Origin: Alloalcanivorax dieselolei B5
GTDB taxonomy: Bacteria > Pseudomonadota > Gammaproteobacteria > Pseudomonadales > Alcanivoracaceae
DNA: 64,000 nucleotides
Direction of reading: 5' to 3'
Assembly: GCF_000300005.1 (NCBI RefSeq)
Contig: NC_018691.1
Span: 3,286,001 to 3,350,000 of the forward strand
Shown here piece after piece: positions 55,419-63,627 of the stretch. Both the position numbers and the translations under genes were made by a program. The notes beneath the pieces were generated by a model. The model was not told the DNA's origin. It was given only the letters and a program-made list of their open reading frames with translations, and did not search any database. Numbering within the stretch: position 1 is the first letter of the stretch; each line of letters begins with the position of its first letter.

Positions 55419-56433
55419 ACCGCTGGTCGGGCCGCGGGGACAGGTCCGGCTCGGCCTGTTCCCCGATTCCGTCACCACCATCAACGGCCGTGCCTGCGAT
55501 TACCGAACGCCGATGGGGTCGCCCGCCTCGCGCCGGGCTCGTCATTTCCATTACAAGCAGTTCCAGTATCTCGGCGTGATCAGCGACGATCTGCTGATCG
55601 GCTGTGCCCTGGCGGACACCGCTTATCTGGGGGTGGCTTTTCTCTATATTTACCAACCCGCCACCGGCACCCTGGAAGAACACACCTGGCGGGCGCCGCT
55701 GGGGCGCGGTCTGTGTATGTCGGACTCGCCGGTGAACGGCGAAAGCCGCTTCCGCCGTGGCGGCACCGACATCGTCCTGGCTTACCGTGCCGACGGCGGC
55801 ACCCGGGAGAAATCCCTGACCGTGCGCGGCGCCGGGCTGGAACTGGATGTGGCGCTGGAAGAGCCGGAAGGCTACCAGCCCATGTCCCTGTGCACCCGCA
55901 CCGGTGTCAACGGCTGGGTCTACGCCAACAAAGTGGCCGGTGTCGGTCTGCGCGGCCGACTGCGCTGGCGCGGTCGCGAATGGTCACTGGCGGATCTGGC
56001 TAATGTCGGTGGCCACCACGATTTTTCCGCCGGTTACATGCGGCGGGAAACCTTCTGGAACTGGGCCTGTTTTTCCGCCTGCATCGACGGTCACCGGGTG
56101 GGCCTGAACGTGTCCTGCGGCGTCAACGAAACCAGCGTCAATGAAAACTGCCTGTGGTTGGACGGTCGCCTGATCAAGCTCGATGGCGTCAGCTTCGACT
56201 ATCAGCGGGACAACCTCATGGCCCCGTGGCGGATGCGCAGCCGCTGCGGCCGCCTGCAACTGCGCTTCGAGCCACACGGCGAACACCGCGAGCGCCTCAA
56301 TCTGGGATTGTTCGCCAGCAACTTCCATCAACTGTTCGGGGTGTTCCACGGCGAGCTCAGGCTACCCGATGGCACCACCCTGCCCCTGTCCGGTCAGCCC
56401 GGCTTTGTCGAGGAGCAATACGCCAAATGGTAG
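55396..56433 (+). CDS. DUF2804 family protein
   Basis: A 345-residue protein matching the DUF2804 pattern: YKQFQYLGVISDDLLIGCAL, WVYANKVAGVGLRG and NVGGHHDFSAGYMRRETFWNW segments, and the C-terminal FHGEL...FVEEQYAKW. The fold is thought to be lipocalin-like. Its function is unknown. It starts inside the DUF1853 gene and its stop overlaps the next start. Confidence 0.85.
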   Translation: MNFDPLPEPLVGPRGQVRLGLFPDSVTTINGRACDYRTPMGSPASRRARHFHYKQFQYLGVISDDLLIGCALADTAYLGVAFLYIYQPATGTLEEHTWRAPLGRGLCMSDSPVNGESRFRRGGTDIVLAYRADGGTREKSLTVRGAGLELDVALEEPEGYQPMSLCTRTGVNGWVYANKVAGVGLRGRLRWRGREWSLADLANVGGHHDFSAGYMRRETFWNWACFSACIDGHRVGLNVSCGVNETSVNENCLWLDGRLIKLDGVSFDYQRDNLMAPWRMRSRCGRLQLRFEPHGEHRERLNLGLFASNFHQLFGVFHGELRLPDGTTLPLSGQPGFVEEQYAKW

Positions 56434-56969
56434 ATCCGCACAACGATGACACCGCGCCCGACGCCGACGATACCCGGCCCCCGCCGGCCCACGATCCGTT
56501 CAATGAAAAACTGCGCCGTGGCCTGTTCTGGATGGTGCAGTACTGGAAGGAGCTGGTGAGCTTTCGCTTCGACCGCTACATGATCATCCAGGTGATTCCC
56601 GGCGTGTACGGCGTGGCGCTTGCCGCCATCGCTCTGGGGCTGCTGTATCTCACCGTGGAAGCGTTCATGACCTCCACCTGGCGCGGCCTGTTCTTCCTGT
56701 TCATCGGCGCGCCACTGGGCTTCCTATTCATGGCCTCGGCACTGCGCGCCCTGCTCGAGTTCTATATGGTGGTGTTCAAGATCTCCGAACACGTGGACCA
56801 ATTGGTGGGACTGCGCGACACCGTGGACCGGCTCTCCGGTATCGGCGATACCGTGGATGAAATGGTGGCGGTGACCCGCCGCATTCCGTTCTGGCGGGTG
56901 TTGTCCGGACGGGGCCGGCCAGGCAAGGACAAGGACAGCGAAGACAACAACGGCGGCGACAACCGCTGA
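56427..56969 (+). CDS. DUF4282 membrane protein
   Basis: A 180-residue protein with a Pro/Asp-rich N-terminus, the DUF4282 helix pair (about 52-76 and 84-108, including FDRYMIIQVIPGVYGVALAA), a short amphipathic segment (ISEHVDQLVGLRDTVDRL) and a charged tail. It starts seven bases before the DUF2804 stop. No function is known. Confidence 0.82.
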   Translation: MVDPHNDDTAPDADDTRPPPAHDPFNEKLRRGLFWMVQYWKELVSFRFDRYMIIQVIPGVYGVALAAIALGLLYLTVEAFMTSTWRGLFFLFIGAPLGFLFMASALRALLEFYMVVFKISEHVDQLVGLRDTVDRLSGIGDTVDEMVAVTRRIPFWRVLSGRGRPGKDKDSEDNNGGDNR

Positions 56970-56978
56970 GGCAGTTTT

Positions 56979-57116
56979 CTGTGGGAGCTTGCCTGCAAGC
57001 GAATGGGGCACGCCCAGGCGTTTAGCGATATTTGCTTGCAGGCAAGCTCCCACAGCGGCTAAAGATCTAGTTATTGTCTTTTCTCGCTGTCAACCGTCCA
57101 CTATCAACTGTCAACT
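56979..57116. repeat. REPIN-like doublet 3 fused to a 39-bp-repeat half
   Basis: Arms 56979-57003 and 57031-57055 match at 24 of 25 bases (CTGTGGGAGCTTGCCTGCAA). The right arm runs on through CGGCTAAAGATC into TCGCTGTCAACCGTCC... at 57084-57116, which repeats the arm of the 3495-3671 element in the same order. It ends right at the stop codon of the next gene. Confidence 0.8.
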
Positions 57117-59282
57117 CTAGCGAGGCTTCGTCGCCTCCAGCGCTGTCAGCAGAAGACGCTGATACAGCCGCTCGCGCAGGCCGTCCGGGTCGGCCAGTCC
57201 CATCCGCGCCAGTTCCTCGCCGTAGCGTTCCGCGTGGTAATCCTGGAACAGCGCCTTGCGGCCCAGCTTGAGGTATTCCTTCTGGCTGACCTTGGCCTTG
57301 AGCCAGGTCAGCGCTTCCAGAACGCGCTGTTCAGTATTGGTGAAATCACTGCCCAGCGGGAACGACGGCAGCGCTCCGGCACCGGCCCGGGCCGCCAGAC
57401 GCTGCAGCGCTTCCGGGGTATTATGGCGATGCGGTTCCGGGATCTGGTAATCCCGCCGCAACTTGCCCGCTTCCTGGGCCTGTTTCAGCAGCTGCGCCTG
57501 AAAGCGGCTGTCGGTGATATTGAGCGTCGCCATCACCACTTCCTCGTCACTGCGCCCGCGTAGATCGGCGACCCCGTATTCGGTCACCACAATATCGCGC
57601 AGATGCCGGGGAATGGTGTTGTGCGGGTAGGAGAACACCACATTGGATTGCGCCTCACCGCCACGTTCACGCCAGGCCCGTACCATCAGAATGGAACGGG
57701 CACCGGCCAGTTCATGGGCCTGGGCGACGAAGTTGTATTGACCGCCGACACCGCTGAGTACGCGGCCATCGTCCAATTGGTCCGCCACCGCCGCGCCCAG
57801 CAGGGTGATGGAAAAAGCGCTATTGATGAAACGGGCATCGCGCCGCTGCAAACGGCAGATCGCCTCCTCACCGAACAGGTCGTTGATGTAGTTCACCCGC
57901 GTCATGTTGATGGCCGCGCGGGTGTCGTCGTCCAGTTCACGCAAACGCTGGTAGAACGCCCGCGGCCCCAGGAAGAAACCGCCGTGCATGACGGTGCCGC
58001 CAAGCAGTCCGCGTCCCAGTACCGCCTTGAGCGCCTCGCGGGTGGCGCCGTCCTCGAGATCATTGGGGACCACCACGCCGTTGGGCAGCGACAGGTTATC
58101 GCCGCCGTCGCGCAACGTCAGTGCTTCCTGGACGATACCGTAGTGGCGCAGCCGGCTCAGATCGTCGGCGCCGAGGCGCGCCGGCAGATCCCCGCTGTCA
58201 CGCATATCATCCAGCAACGCCAGGGTCGGCGTCAGCGCCGCGTCCGCCAGCACCCGCCGTTGCAGCGCCGGCCAGTCATACACCGCACGGCGGATAATGC
58301 CGTCATCGATCAGGGTCAGCAGCCCATGGGTCATCATTTCGCTGCAGCCGTAAAGCCCCTGCTGAAACGGCCCCACCCCGCCCTCACGTTCGATCAGTTG
58401 CCGCTGGCTGTCGGACATCGGCAGTTGCCCCAGCAGAGCGCGATATTCATCGTTGTGGTGTTGACGGCGCAGGGTGTGATGCACCAGGGCATCGCCAAGG
58501 GCGCCGATACCAATCTGCAGGGTGCCACCATCGCGAACCAGGGTGCTGGCGTGCAAACCGATGAAATGGTCCTGGTGGCTGACCGGCATGTTCGGGGTGG
58601 AAAACAAACGGGTCTGCGCCTGCTCGTCATCCAGCAGAATATCCATCTCCGGCAACCAGCGGCCCAGGGACGCATCGTTCTCCATGAACGGCAAATCATG
58701 GTGCACCTGTCCCACCGCGACGATGGTTTCGCCGGCGTCGCGGCGCGCCTTGAGCATGGGCAGCAACTCCAGAGTCACCTCCGGGTTGCAGGAAAAGCTG
58801 TATTGGCGCCGCCCATCACGCTCCCGTGTGGCCAGCAGTTGCGCCACCACATTGACGCCCCGGGCATTGATGTCACGGGCGGCGTGGGTGTAGTTGACGC
58901 TGATGTAATGCCGTTGGGCATCCGTGCTGTTCAGCAAGCTGCCGGGCTGGAAAAAGAACTCGAACACACGGATGTTCTCCGGCAAGGCGTCCTTGCGCAC
59001 CGCGTGCAAATAATCCAGTTCCTCGTAATCAGCAAACACACGGTCGGCGAACGGTTCGAGAAAACGCCGCTCCAAATCACTGCCGGCACCGGGCCGCCCC
59101 AGGGACAGAGCAGTATAAATTTCCAGGGACAGGGACCGGTCGGCCTTCACCCGCTGGTACAAGGCATTCACGAAGCGATTGGGTTTACCCAGACCCAGCG
59201 GCAGTCCCAGGCGCACCTCGCCGCCGGTGAGTTCAAGAACCCGGTCCACCGCCTGTTCGGCGTTGTCCATGTGTTGCGGCAT
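57117..59282 (-). CDS. acetyl-CoA hydrolase/transferase family protein
   Basis: A CoA-transferase-fold enzyme of 721 residues. The C-terminal domain carries the GVGGQYNFVAQAHEL signature and FSYPHNTIPRHLRDIVVTEYGVADLRG. It resembles the large acetyl-CoA hydrolase/transferase proteins of pseudomonads, which move CoA between carboxylic acids or hydrolyse acetyl-CoA. The ATG at 59282 has GGAG six bases upstream and is preferred to ATGs at 59297 and 59294. Confidence 0.85.
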   Translation of the reverse strand: MPQHMDNAEQAVDRVLELTGGEVRLGLPLGLGKPNRFVNALYQRVKADRSLSLEIYTALSLGRPGAGSDLERRFLEPFADRVFADYEELDYLHAVRKDALPENIRVFEFFFQPGSLLNSTDAQRHYISVNYTHAARDINARGVNVVAQLLATRERDGRRQYSFSCNPEVTLELLPMLKARRDAGETIVAVGQVHHDLPFMENDASLGRWLPEMDILLDDEQAQTRLFSTPNMPVSHQDHFIGLHASTLVRDGGTLQIGIGALGDALVHHTLRRQHHNDEYRALLGQLPMSDSQRQLIEREGGVGPFQQGLYGCSEMMTHGLLTLIDDGIIRRAVYDWPALQRRVLADAALTPTLALLDDMRDSGDLPARLGADDLSRLRHYGIVQEALTLRDGGDNLSLPNGVVVPNDLEDGATREALKAVLGRGLLGGTVMHGGFFLGPRAFYQRLRELDDDTRAAINMTRVNYINDLFGEEAICRLQRRDARFINSAFSITLLGAAVADQLDDGRVLSGVGGQYNFVAQAHELAGARSILMVRAWRERGGEAQSNVVFSYPHNTIPRHLRDIVVTEYGVADLRGRSDEEVVMATLNITDSRFQAQLLKQAQEAGKLRRDYQIPEPHRHNTPEALQRLAARAGAGALPSFPLGSDFTNTEQRVLEALTWLKAKVSQKEYLKLGRKALFQDYHAERYGEELARMGLADPDGLRERLYQRLLLTALEATKPR

Positions 59283-59404
59283 GGCTGACTCCATCATTCC
59301 AGATCAGCCGACAGCATATCGCGACCGTCCGGCCGCTCCTACACGTTAGACATTGTTTTGCGGAGAGGGAGCGTTTCACGCAGCGGCTTTGGCCCCTATC
59401 CTCA

Positions 59405-59483
59405 CTGTAGGAGCCAGCCCTGCTGGCGAAGGGCTTTGTCTCCCGCCGCCGTAGTGATTCGCCAGCAGGGCTGGCTCCTACAG
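59405..59483. repeat. REPIN-like doublet 4 (CCAGCCCTGCTGG variant)
   Basis: A 26-bp perfect inverted repeat (59405-59430 and 59458-59483; core TAGGAGCCAGCCCTGCTGG). The outer TGTAGGAGC and inner GCGAA ends are as in the other doublets, while the stem core differs. The 262-base gap holds no gene. Confidence 0.85.
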
Positions 59484-59544
59484 GTACTTCGTAGCTGCCT
59501 TGGAATTGACGTCCGACCACTCAGGCAAACGAAAATTCAGGTGC

Positions 59545-60069
59545 CTAATACATCGGCTCGGAGATAATTTTCACATCGCTGGCTTTCATGCTGTAGCCGG
59601 CCTGGCCGTACTCGGTTTCTTCCGGTGTCACCTTGAGCGTGCCGGTGACCTGCAAGGCGCCCATGATGGCATCCAGCGGCACGCCCTTGCCGCTGGCGCG
59701 GACCAGGATGATCTGATTGCGCGGCGGCGGCGGCGCATGAATACAGGCGCCGAAATACGGCACCAGCAGAAATTCGCGCACATGGTCGGCGTCGCCCTCC
59801 AGCGGCACGCCGAAGCCGGTCAGCCGGATGTCCTTGTCGTCCAGACTTTGCTGCAACGGCGCGCTGTTCCACAGCGCCTGGATGTCGTCCATGATCGACA
59901 TCGCCTCGGGGTCTTCGTCCTCGGTGCGGTTGATACGCTCGGCCAGTTCGTTGACTTCCTTTTCCGGGTTCCAGTCTTCCGGTATCAGATGGTCCCATTC
60001 CAGTGTCACCGGCGCCGCCCGCGCCATCAGCGTCAGCATCGCCAACACCACCACCAAAGCGAATCTCAT
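59545..60069 (-). CDS. secreted DUF3299 protein
   Basis: A 174-residue periplasmic protein (signal peptide, cleavage after ARA, residue 18). The body matches DUF3299: VRLTGF-like IRLTGFGVPLEG, EFLLVPYFGACIHAPPPPRNQII, and a terminal TGTLKV stretch. It is usually found with MacB/LolE-like ABC permeases and DUF2796 proteins, as here. A conserved Cys-His pair (GACIHAP) might bind metal. Confidence 0.85.
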   Translation of the reverse strand: MRFALVVVLAMLTLMARAAPVTLEWDHLIPEDWNPEKEVNELAERINRTEDEDPEAMSIMDDIQALWNSAPLQQSLDDKDIRLTGFGVPLEGDADHVREFLLVPYFGACIHAPPPPRNQIILVRASGKGVPLDAIMGALQVTGTLKVTPEETEYGQAGYSMKASDVKIISEPMY

Positions 60070-60084
60070 ACTCTCTCGACCTCT

Positions 60085-61341
60085 CTAATAGCGTGGCGTG
60101 AGCCCGTCACTGAGGGTGTGACGATAGGCCCGCCAGGCCGGAATCAATCCCACCAGGGTGCCGCTGACCAGCACCACCAGCAACCACAACGCCTCCAGCG
60201 GCGCCGGCCGCCACAGACTCAGCGCCATGCCCAGGCGCTCACTCAGTACCGGCATCGCCAACGCGGCCACGCCCTGCAACAGCAGCACGCCCGCCACCAC
60301 GCCGACCAGGGACAGCAAAGCGCTCTCCCCCACCATCAATAGTCCGATCTGCCAGGGCCGCGCGCCCAGAGCTCGGAGAATCGCCATTTCCCGGCGCCGC
60401 TCGTTGAGGGCAGTGAGCAAGGCGCTGAGCATCACCAGCAGGGCGACGCCGAGCACCGCCACCGAGATTACCCTCAGCGCCTGCTCCACCATTCCCAGCA
60501 TGCGCCACATCTGGCCCAGGGCGACGCCGGGAATCACCGCCTGCAGCGGCTCCGGCGCCCGCGTATTGATCCAGCGTTGCATCTGGAACACCGCGACCCG
60601 GGAATTCAGCCCCACCAGCAACGACGTCACCGAATCCGGCTGCAGATCGCGGGAGCGGGCCTGATCCGGGCTGGTGTGGCGGCCCGGCAGCGGTGTCCCC
60701 GCCACCCAATCCAGGTGGATCGCGCTCATCGCCGCCAGGGAAATATGCACCGACAGGTCCACCGGCGTACCAGTGGCGGCGAGCACACCACGGACCTTGA
60801 ACGGCATGGTGTCATGACGCCGCACCGACACCGTGCCGGTGCCGTGCCCCAGCACCACCTCGTCGCCCACCTTCAGTCCCAGCCGCGCCGCCACCCCGGC
60901 GCCCAGCACCGCGTCGAACACATCATCGAACGGCTCTCCAGCGCTGAAACGCAGCGTCTCGTCCCGGCCATAACGGTAGTAACGGAAGTAATCGGTGGTG
61001 GTCCCCACCACCGGAAAACCACGCAGATTGTCACCAAGGGAAATGGGCACCACCCAGGCCACTTCCGGCCGCTCGGTGATCGCCTCGACGCTTTCCCAGT
61101 CCATATTCGCCACCGGCTCGCCCAGGCGGAATACGCTATAGAGCAACAGATTCAGAGCCCCGCTGGGTTTGCCGACAATCAGATCCACCCCGGAAACGGT
61201 GCTGGTGAACCGGTCACGGGTTTCCTGGCGGACCCGCTCCACTCCCGCCAGCAAAGCGGTGCTCAAAGCGATGGCCAGCACCACCAGAACCAGGGTGGCG
61301 CGGCGGTGCCAGAGGCTGCGCAGGGTCAATCGCCAGAGCAT
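60085..61341 (-). CDS. FtsX-like ABC transporter permease
   Basis: A 418-residue type VII (MacB/LolCE-like) permease: one N-terminal helix (about 15-35), a large periplasmic domain, then three C-terminal helices (about 290-410) with the phrase NERRREMAILRALGARPWQI. It is encoded 16 bases overlapping the ATPase gene. With the DUF2796 and DUF3299 genes it resembles the zinc-regulated ZrgABCDE set of Vibrio cholerae. Confidence 0.9.
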   Translation of the reverse strand: MLWRLTLRSLWHRRATLVLVVLAIALSTALLAGVERVRQETRDRFTSTVSGVDLIVGKPSGALNLLLYSVFRLGEPVANMDWESVEAITERPEVAWVVPISLGDNLRGFPVVGTTTDYFRYYRYGRDETLRFSAGEPFDDVFDAVLGAGVAARLGLKVGDEVVLGHGTGTVSVRRHDTMPFKVRGVLAATGTPVDLSVHISLAAMSAIHLDWVAGTPLPGRHTSPDQARSRDLQPDSVTSLLVGLNSRVAVFQMQRWINTRAPEPLQAVIPGVALGQMWRMLGMVEQALRVISVAVLGVALLVMLSALLTALNERRREMAILRALGARPWQIGLLMVGESALLSLVGVVAGVLLLQGVAALAMPVLSERLGMALSLWRPAPLEALWLLVVLVSGTLVGLIPAWRAYRHTLSDGLTPRY

Positions 61342-62009
61342 GGCGTCGCTCCGTTGAGGGTGGGCAAATCAAGATGCCGGTCGAAATGCGCCGCCAGCCG
61401 TTGATCGTGACTGACGAACAACACCGCGCTGTTCTGGCGCTCGCTCTCACGCAACAACAGCGTCATGAAGTGGTCACGGCGGCGGTCATCCAGCGCCGAG
61501 GTGGGCTCGTCGGCGATCAGCAGCGCCGGCTCGGCGATCATCGCTCGCACCGCCGCTACCCGTTGCTGCTGGCCCACCGACAGCTCGATAGCTTTCTGAA
61601 CCAGCAGCGCTTCGGAGAGCTCCAGGCGCTCCGCCAGGGCCAGAGCGCGTTCCTTGCCGGATGCGCGGCCGATGCCGGAGAGCGAAGCGGCCAACAGCAC
61701 GTTGTCCAGGCCGCTCAGGTACGGCACCAGATTGAACTGCTGGAAGATGATGCCCAGGTGACGCGCGCGCCAGCGATCGCGGCCGGCGGCGGACAGGCTC
61801 GCCAGATCCTGTCCGGCCACCGTTATGTAGCCCTCTTGCGGCAACACCAGACCGGCGATCAGGGCCAGTAACGAGGATTTGCCGGAACCGCTGGGACCAC
61901 CCAGAAACACCCTCTCCCCGGCGGCCACGCAAAGCGATTCCAGCATCAGTACCGGACTATCACGCCAGCCGAAACGCAGGTCCTGGCAGCGCAACACTTC
62001 GGTGCTCAT
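61326..62009 (-). CDS. ABC transporter ATPase (MacB/LolD-like)
   Basis: A 227-residue ATPase. Walker A is GGPSGSGKSSLL, the signature LSVGQQQRVAAVRAM and Walker B ALLIADEPTSALD, followed by a His switch in FVSHDQRL. It partners with the permease encoded next. Its start codon is the last of three ATGs in 14-bp tandem repeats. Confidence 0.92.
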   Translation of the reverse strand: MSTEVLRCQDLRFGWRDSPVLMLESLCVAAGERVFLGGPSGSGKSSLLALIAGLVLPQEGYITVAGQDLASLSAAGRDRWRARHLGIIFQQFNLVPYLSGLDNVLLAASLSGIGRASGKERALALAERLELSEALLVQKAIELSVGQQQRVAAVRAMIAEPALLIADEPTSALDDRRRDHFMTLLLRESERQNSAVLFVSHDQRLAAHFDRHLDLPTLNGATPCSGD

Positions 62010-62048
62010 TGCACTTCCCTCATTGCACTACCCTCATCGCACGTCCCA
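62007..62048 (-). repeat. three 14-bp tandem repeats carrying ribosome site and start codon
   Basis: On the minus strand the units read TGGGACGTGCGATG, AGGGTAGTGCAATG and AGGGAAGTGCAATG. Each has a purine-rich patch and an ATG; the last ATG starts the ATPase. Fourteen bases is not a multiple of three, so the upstream ATGs are out of frame with it. Confidence 0.85.
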
Positions 62049-62594
62049 CTATCGCAAGTCCATGGACAACCGGGTGTGGGGCGCCTTCAGGCTGTCAGCA
62101 CGGGCGCCCTGATCGGTGACCAGTTGCACTTTGAGCGTGACGCCGTTAAGGAATTCCAGCAACGGCACATCGATCCACGCCAGTTTGTCCGGGTGATCGC
62201 AGTGCCAGCGATAGCGCGCTTCGAAGTCGGCATGGCCGCCGTGGTCGTGATCATGACTTTCTTCTCCATGATCATGCTCTTCGGCTTCGGAATCGGAGAG
62301 GCCACTGTGCACGCTCTCGCGAGCTACCGTGCAGGCGGCGGCGGGCGCCGGTTCCAGCACATTGGTGCCCTTGCCCAGCCGGGCCAGGGCGTCTTCCACC
62401 AGCGCCTTCTGCTCGTCGTCCCTTGGGGCATGTTCGAAACCCACCACGTCCGCGGCCGGCAGCGACAGTTCCACCAGCAGCGTGCCGCCGGCCATAGCCA
62501 GGTCCAGGTTGCCTTGTCCGTGCACATGAGGGCCCGCCGCCTGGGCCAACCCCGCCGAAGTGCTCAACGCCATCGCTATCGCCAACCGTCGCAT
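62049..62594 (-). CDS. His-rich DUF2796 (ZrgA-like) protein
   Basis: A secreted 181-residue protein (signal peptide to about residue 19, AQA). The mature part opens with GPHVHGQGNLDLA and has a His/Asp/Glu-rich loop (EEHDHGEESHDHDHGGHADF is 20 residues) and YRWHCDHPDKLAWIDV. These features fit a periplasmic zinc-binding protein, as for ZrgA of Vibrio cholerae. The ATG at 62594 has GAGGAGC upstream. Confidence 0.87.
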   Translation of the reverse strand: MRRLAIAMALSTSAGLAQAAGPHVHGQGNLDLAMAGGTLLVELSLPAADVVGFEHAPRDDEQKALVEDALARLGKGTNVLEPAPAAACTVARESVHSGLSDSEAEEHDHGEESHDHDHGGHADFEARYRWHCDHPDKLAWIDVPLLEFLNGVTLKVQLVTDQGARADSLKAPHTRLSMDLR

Positions 62595-62622
62595 GGTGGT
62601 GCTCCTCTTCAAATGCGGAATA

Positions 62623-63627
62623 TCAGTGCCGTATGCGGTCCAGAGCCGTGCGGAACGCCGCCAGACACTGGCCGGGAAAGGCCGGGTCGTCGCCATCGGT
62701 AATCAGCACCAGCCGGCTGTCGTCATCATCACCCGGCCACGACGGCAGCGGCGACATCTCCAGCGGCTGGCCACCCACACCTTGGACCAGCAAAGGTCCG
62801 TCCAGTTTATCGACAGCCACCAGCGCCTTGAGCCGCACCAAATGCGGTCCACACTGCTCCAGCAGGTCCGCCCACAAGGACTGCAGCGCGAAATAGTCCA
62901 CCGCGCCGCGCCAGCGCAGATCTGCGGCGTGGAACCGGTGCCGGCTTGCCAGCGATGCCGCAGCCAGCGGCGGGACGGCGGGGTCGGCCACCGCGCTCAA
63001 TTGCCCGGTGACCCGGCAACGGCGTGGAAAGCCGCGATTCAGCAACGTCGGTTCTACCCGCCCCTGCTCGCTCCACCGCCGTTCGGCGCCGGGGTTCAGC
63101 TCCGCCAGGGCGGCTTCCAGCGGCCCGCGTTGTTCCGCTTCCACCTGATCCGCCTTGGTTAACAAAAGCACATCGGCGGCACGCACCTGCTCAATCACCT
63201 CGGGATGCCGGCTCAACCCCGCCATGCCGGATCGCGCGTCCACCGTGGTGATCACCGATCGCAGCTGGAAATGGCGCCGCAGCCACGGGTCCTGTTCCAA
63301 CACCGAGGTGACGCCGAAGGGATCGGCGGCGCCGGTGGTTTCCACCAGTACCGTGGAAAAGCGCGGCACGTCCCCGGCGGCACGGGCCATGAACAGATTA
63401 CGCAAGGTGGTGCGCAACGAGCCCTGCACCGTGCAGCAAACGCAGCCGCCGGCCAGCAGACTCACCGGCACCGATGTCTCACCCACCAGCGCCTGGTCGA
63501 TGCCCACCTGCCCCAGTTCATTGATGATCACCGCCAGATCATCGCGTCTGGACAGCCAGTGATTCAGCACCGTGGTTTTGCCGCTGCCAAGAAATCCGGT
63601 CAGCACCACCACCGGCAAAAGGGTCAC
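62623..63627 (-). CDS. CobW-family zinc-related GTPase
   Basis: A G3E-family GTPase of 334 residues. The P-loop is TGFLGSGKTT, the metal-binding C-x-C-C motif GCVCCTVQG and the G4 motif LTKAD. A CobW C-terminal domain follows. Members of this group deliver zinc to enzymes under zinc limitation. It is coupled to pyrC by a four-base overlap. Confidence 0.9.
   Translation of the reverse strand: MTLLPVVVLTGFLGSGKTTVLNHWLSRRDDLAVIINELGQVGIDQALVGETSVPVSLLAGGCVCCTVQGSLRTTLRNLFMARAAGDVPRFSTVLVETTGAADPFGVTSVLEQDPWLRRHFQLRSVITTVDARSGMAGLSRHPEVIEQVRAADVLLLTKADQVEAEQRGPLEAALAELNPGAERRWSEQGRVEPTLLNRGFPRRCRVTGQLSAVADPAVPPLAAASLASRHRFHAADLRWRGAVDYFALQSLWADLLEQCGPHLVRLKALVAVDKLDGPLLVQGVGGQPLEMSPLPSWPGDDDDSRLVLITDGDDPAFPGQCLAAFRTALDRIRH

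Noticed and set aside
57603-59288. A 561-codon open frame opposite the acetyl-CoA hydrolase-family gene
   Set aside because: The opposite strand has strong family motifs; this frame has none and is Gln/His-rich.
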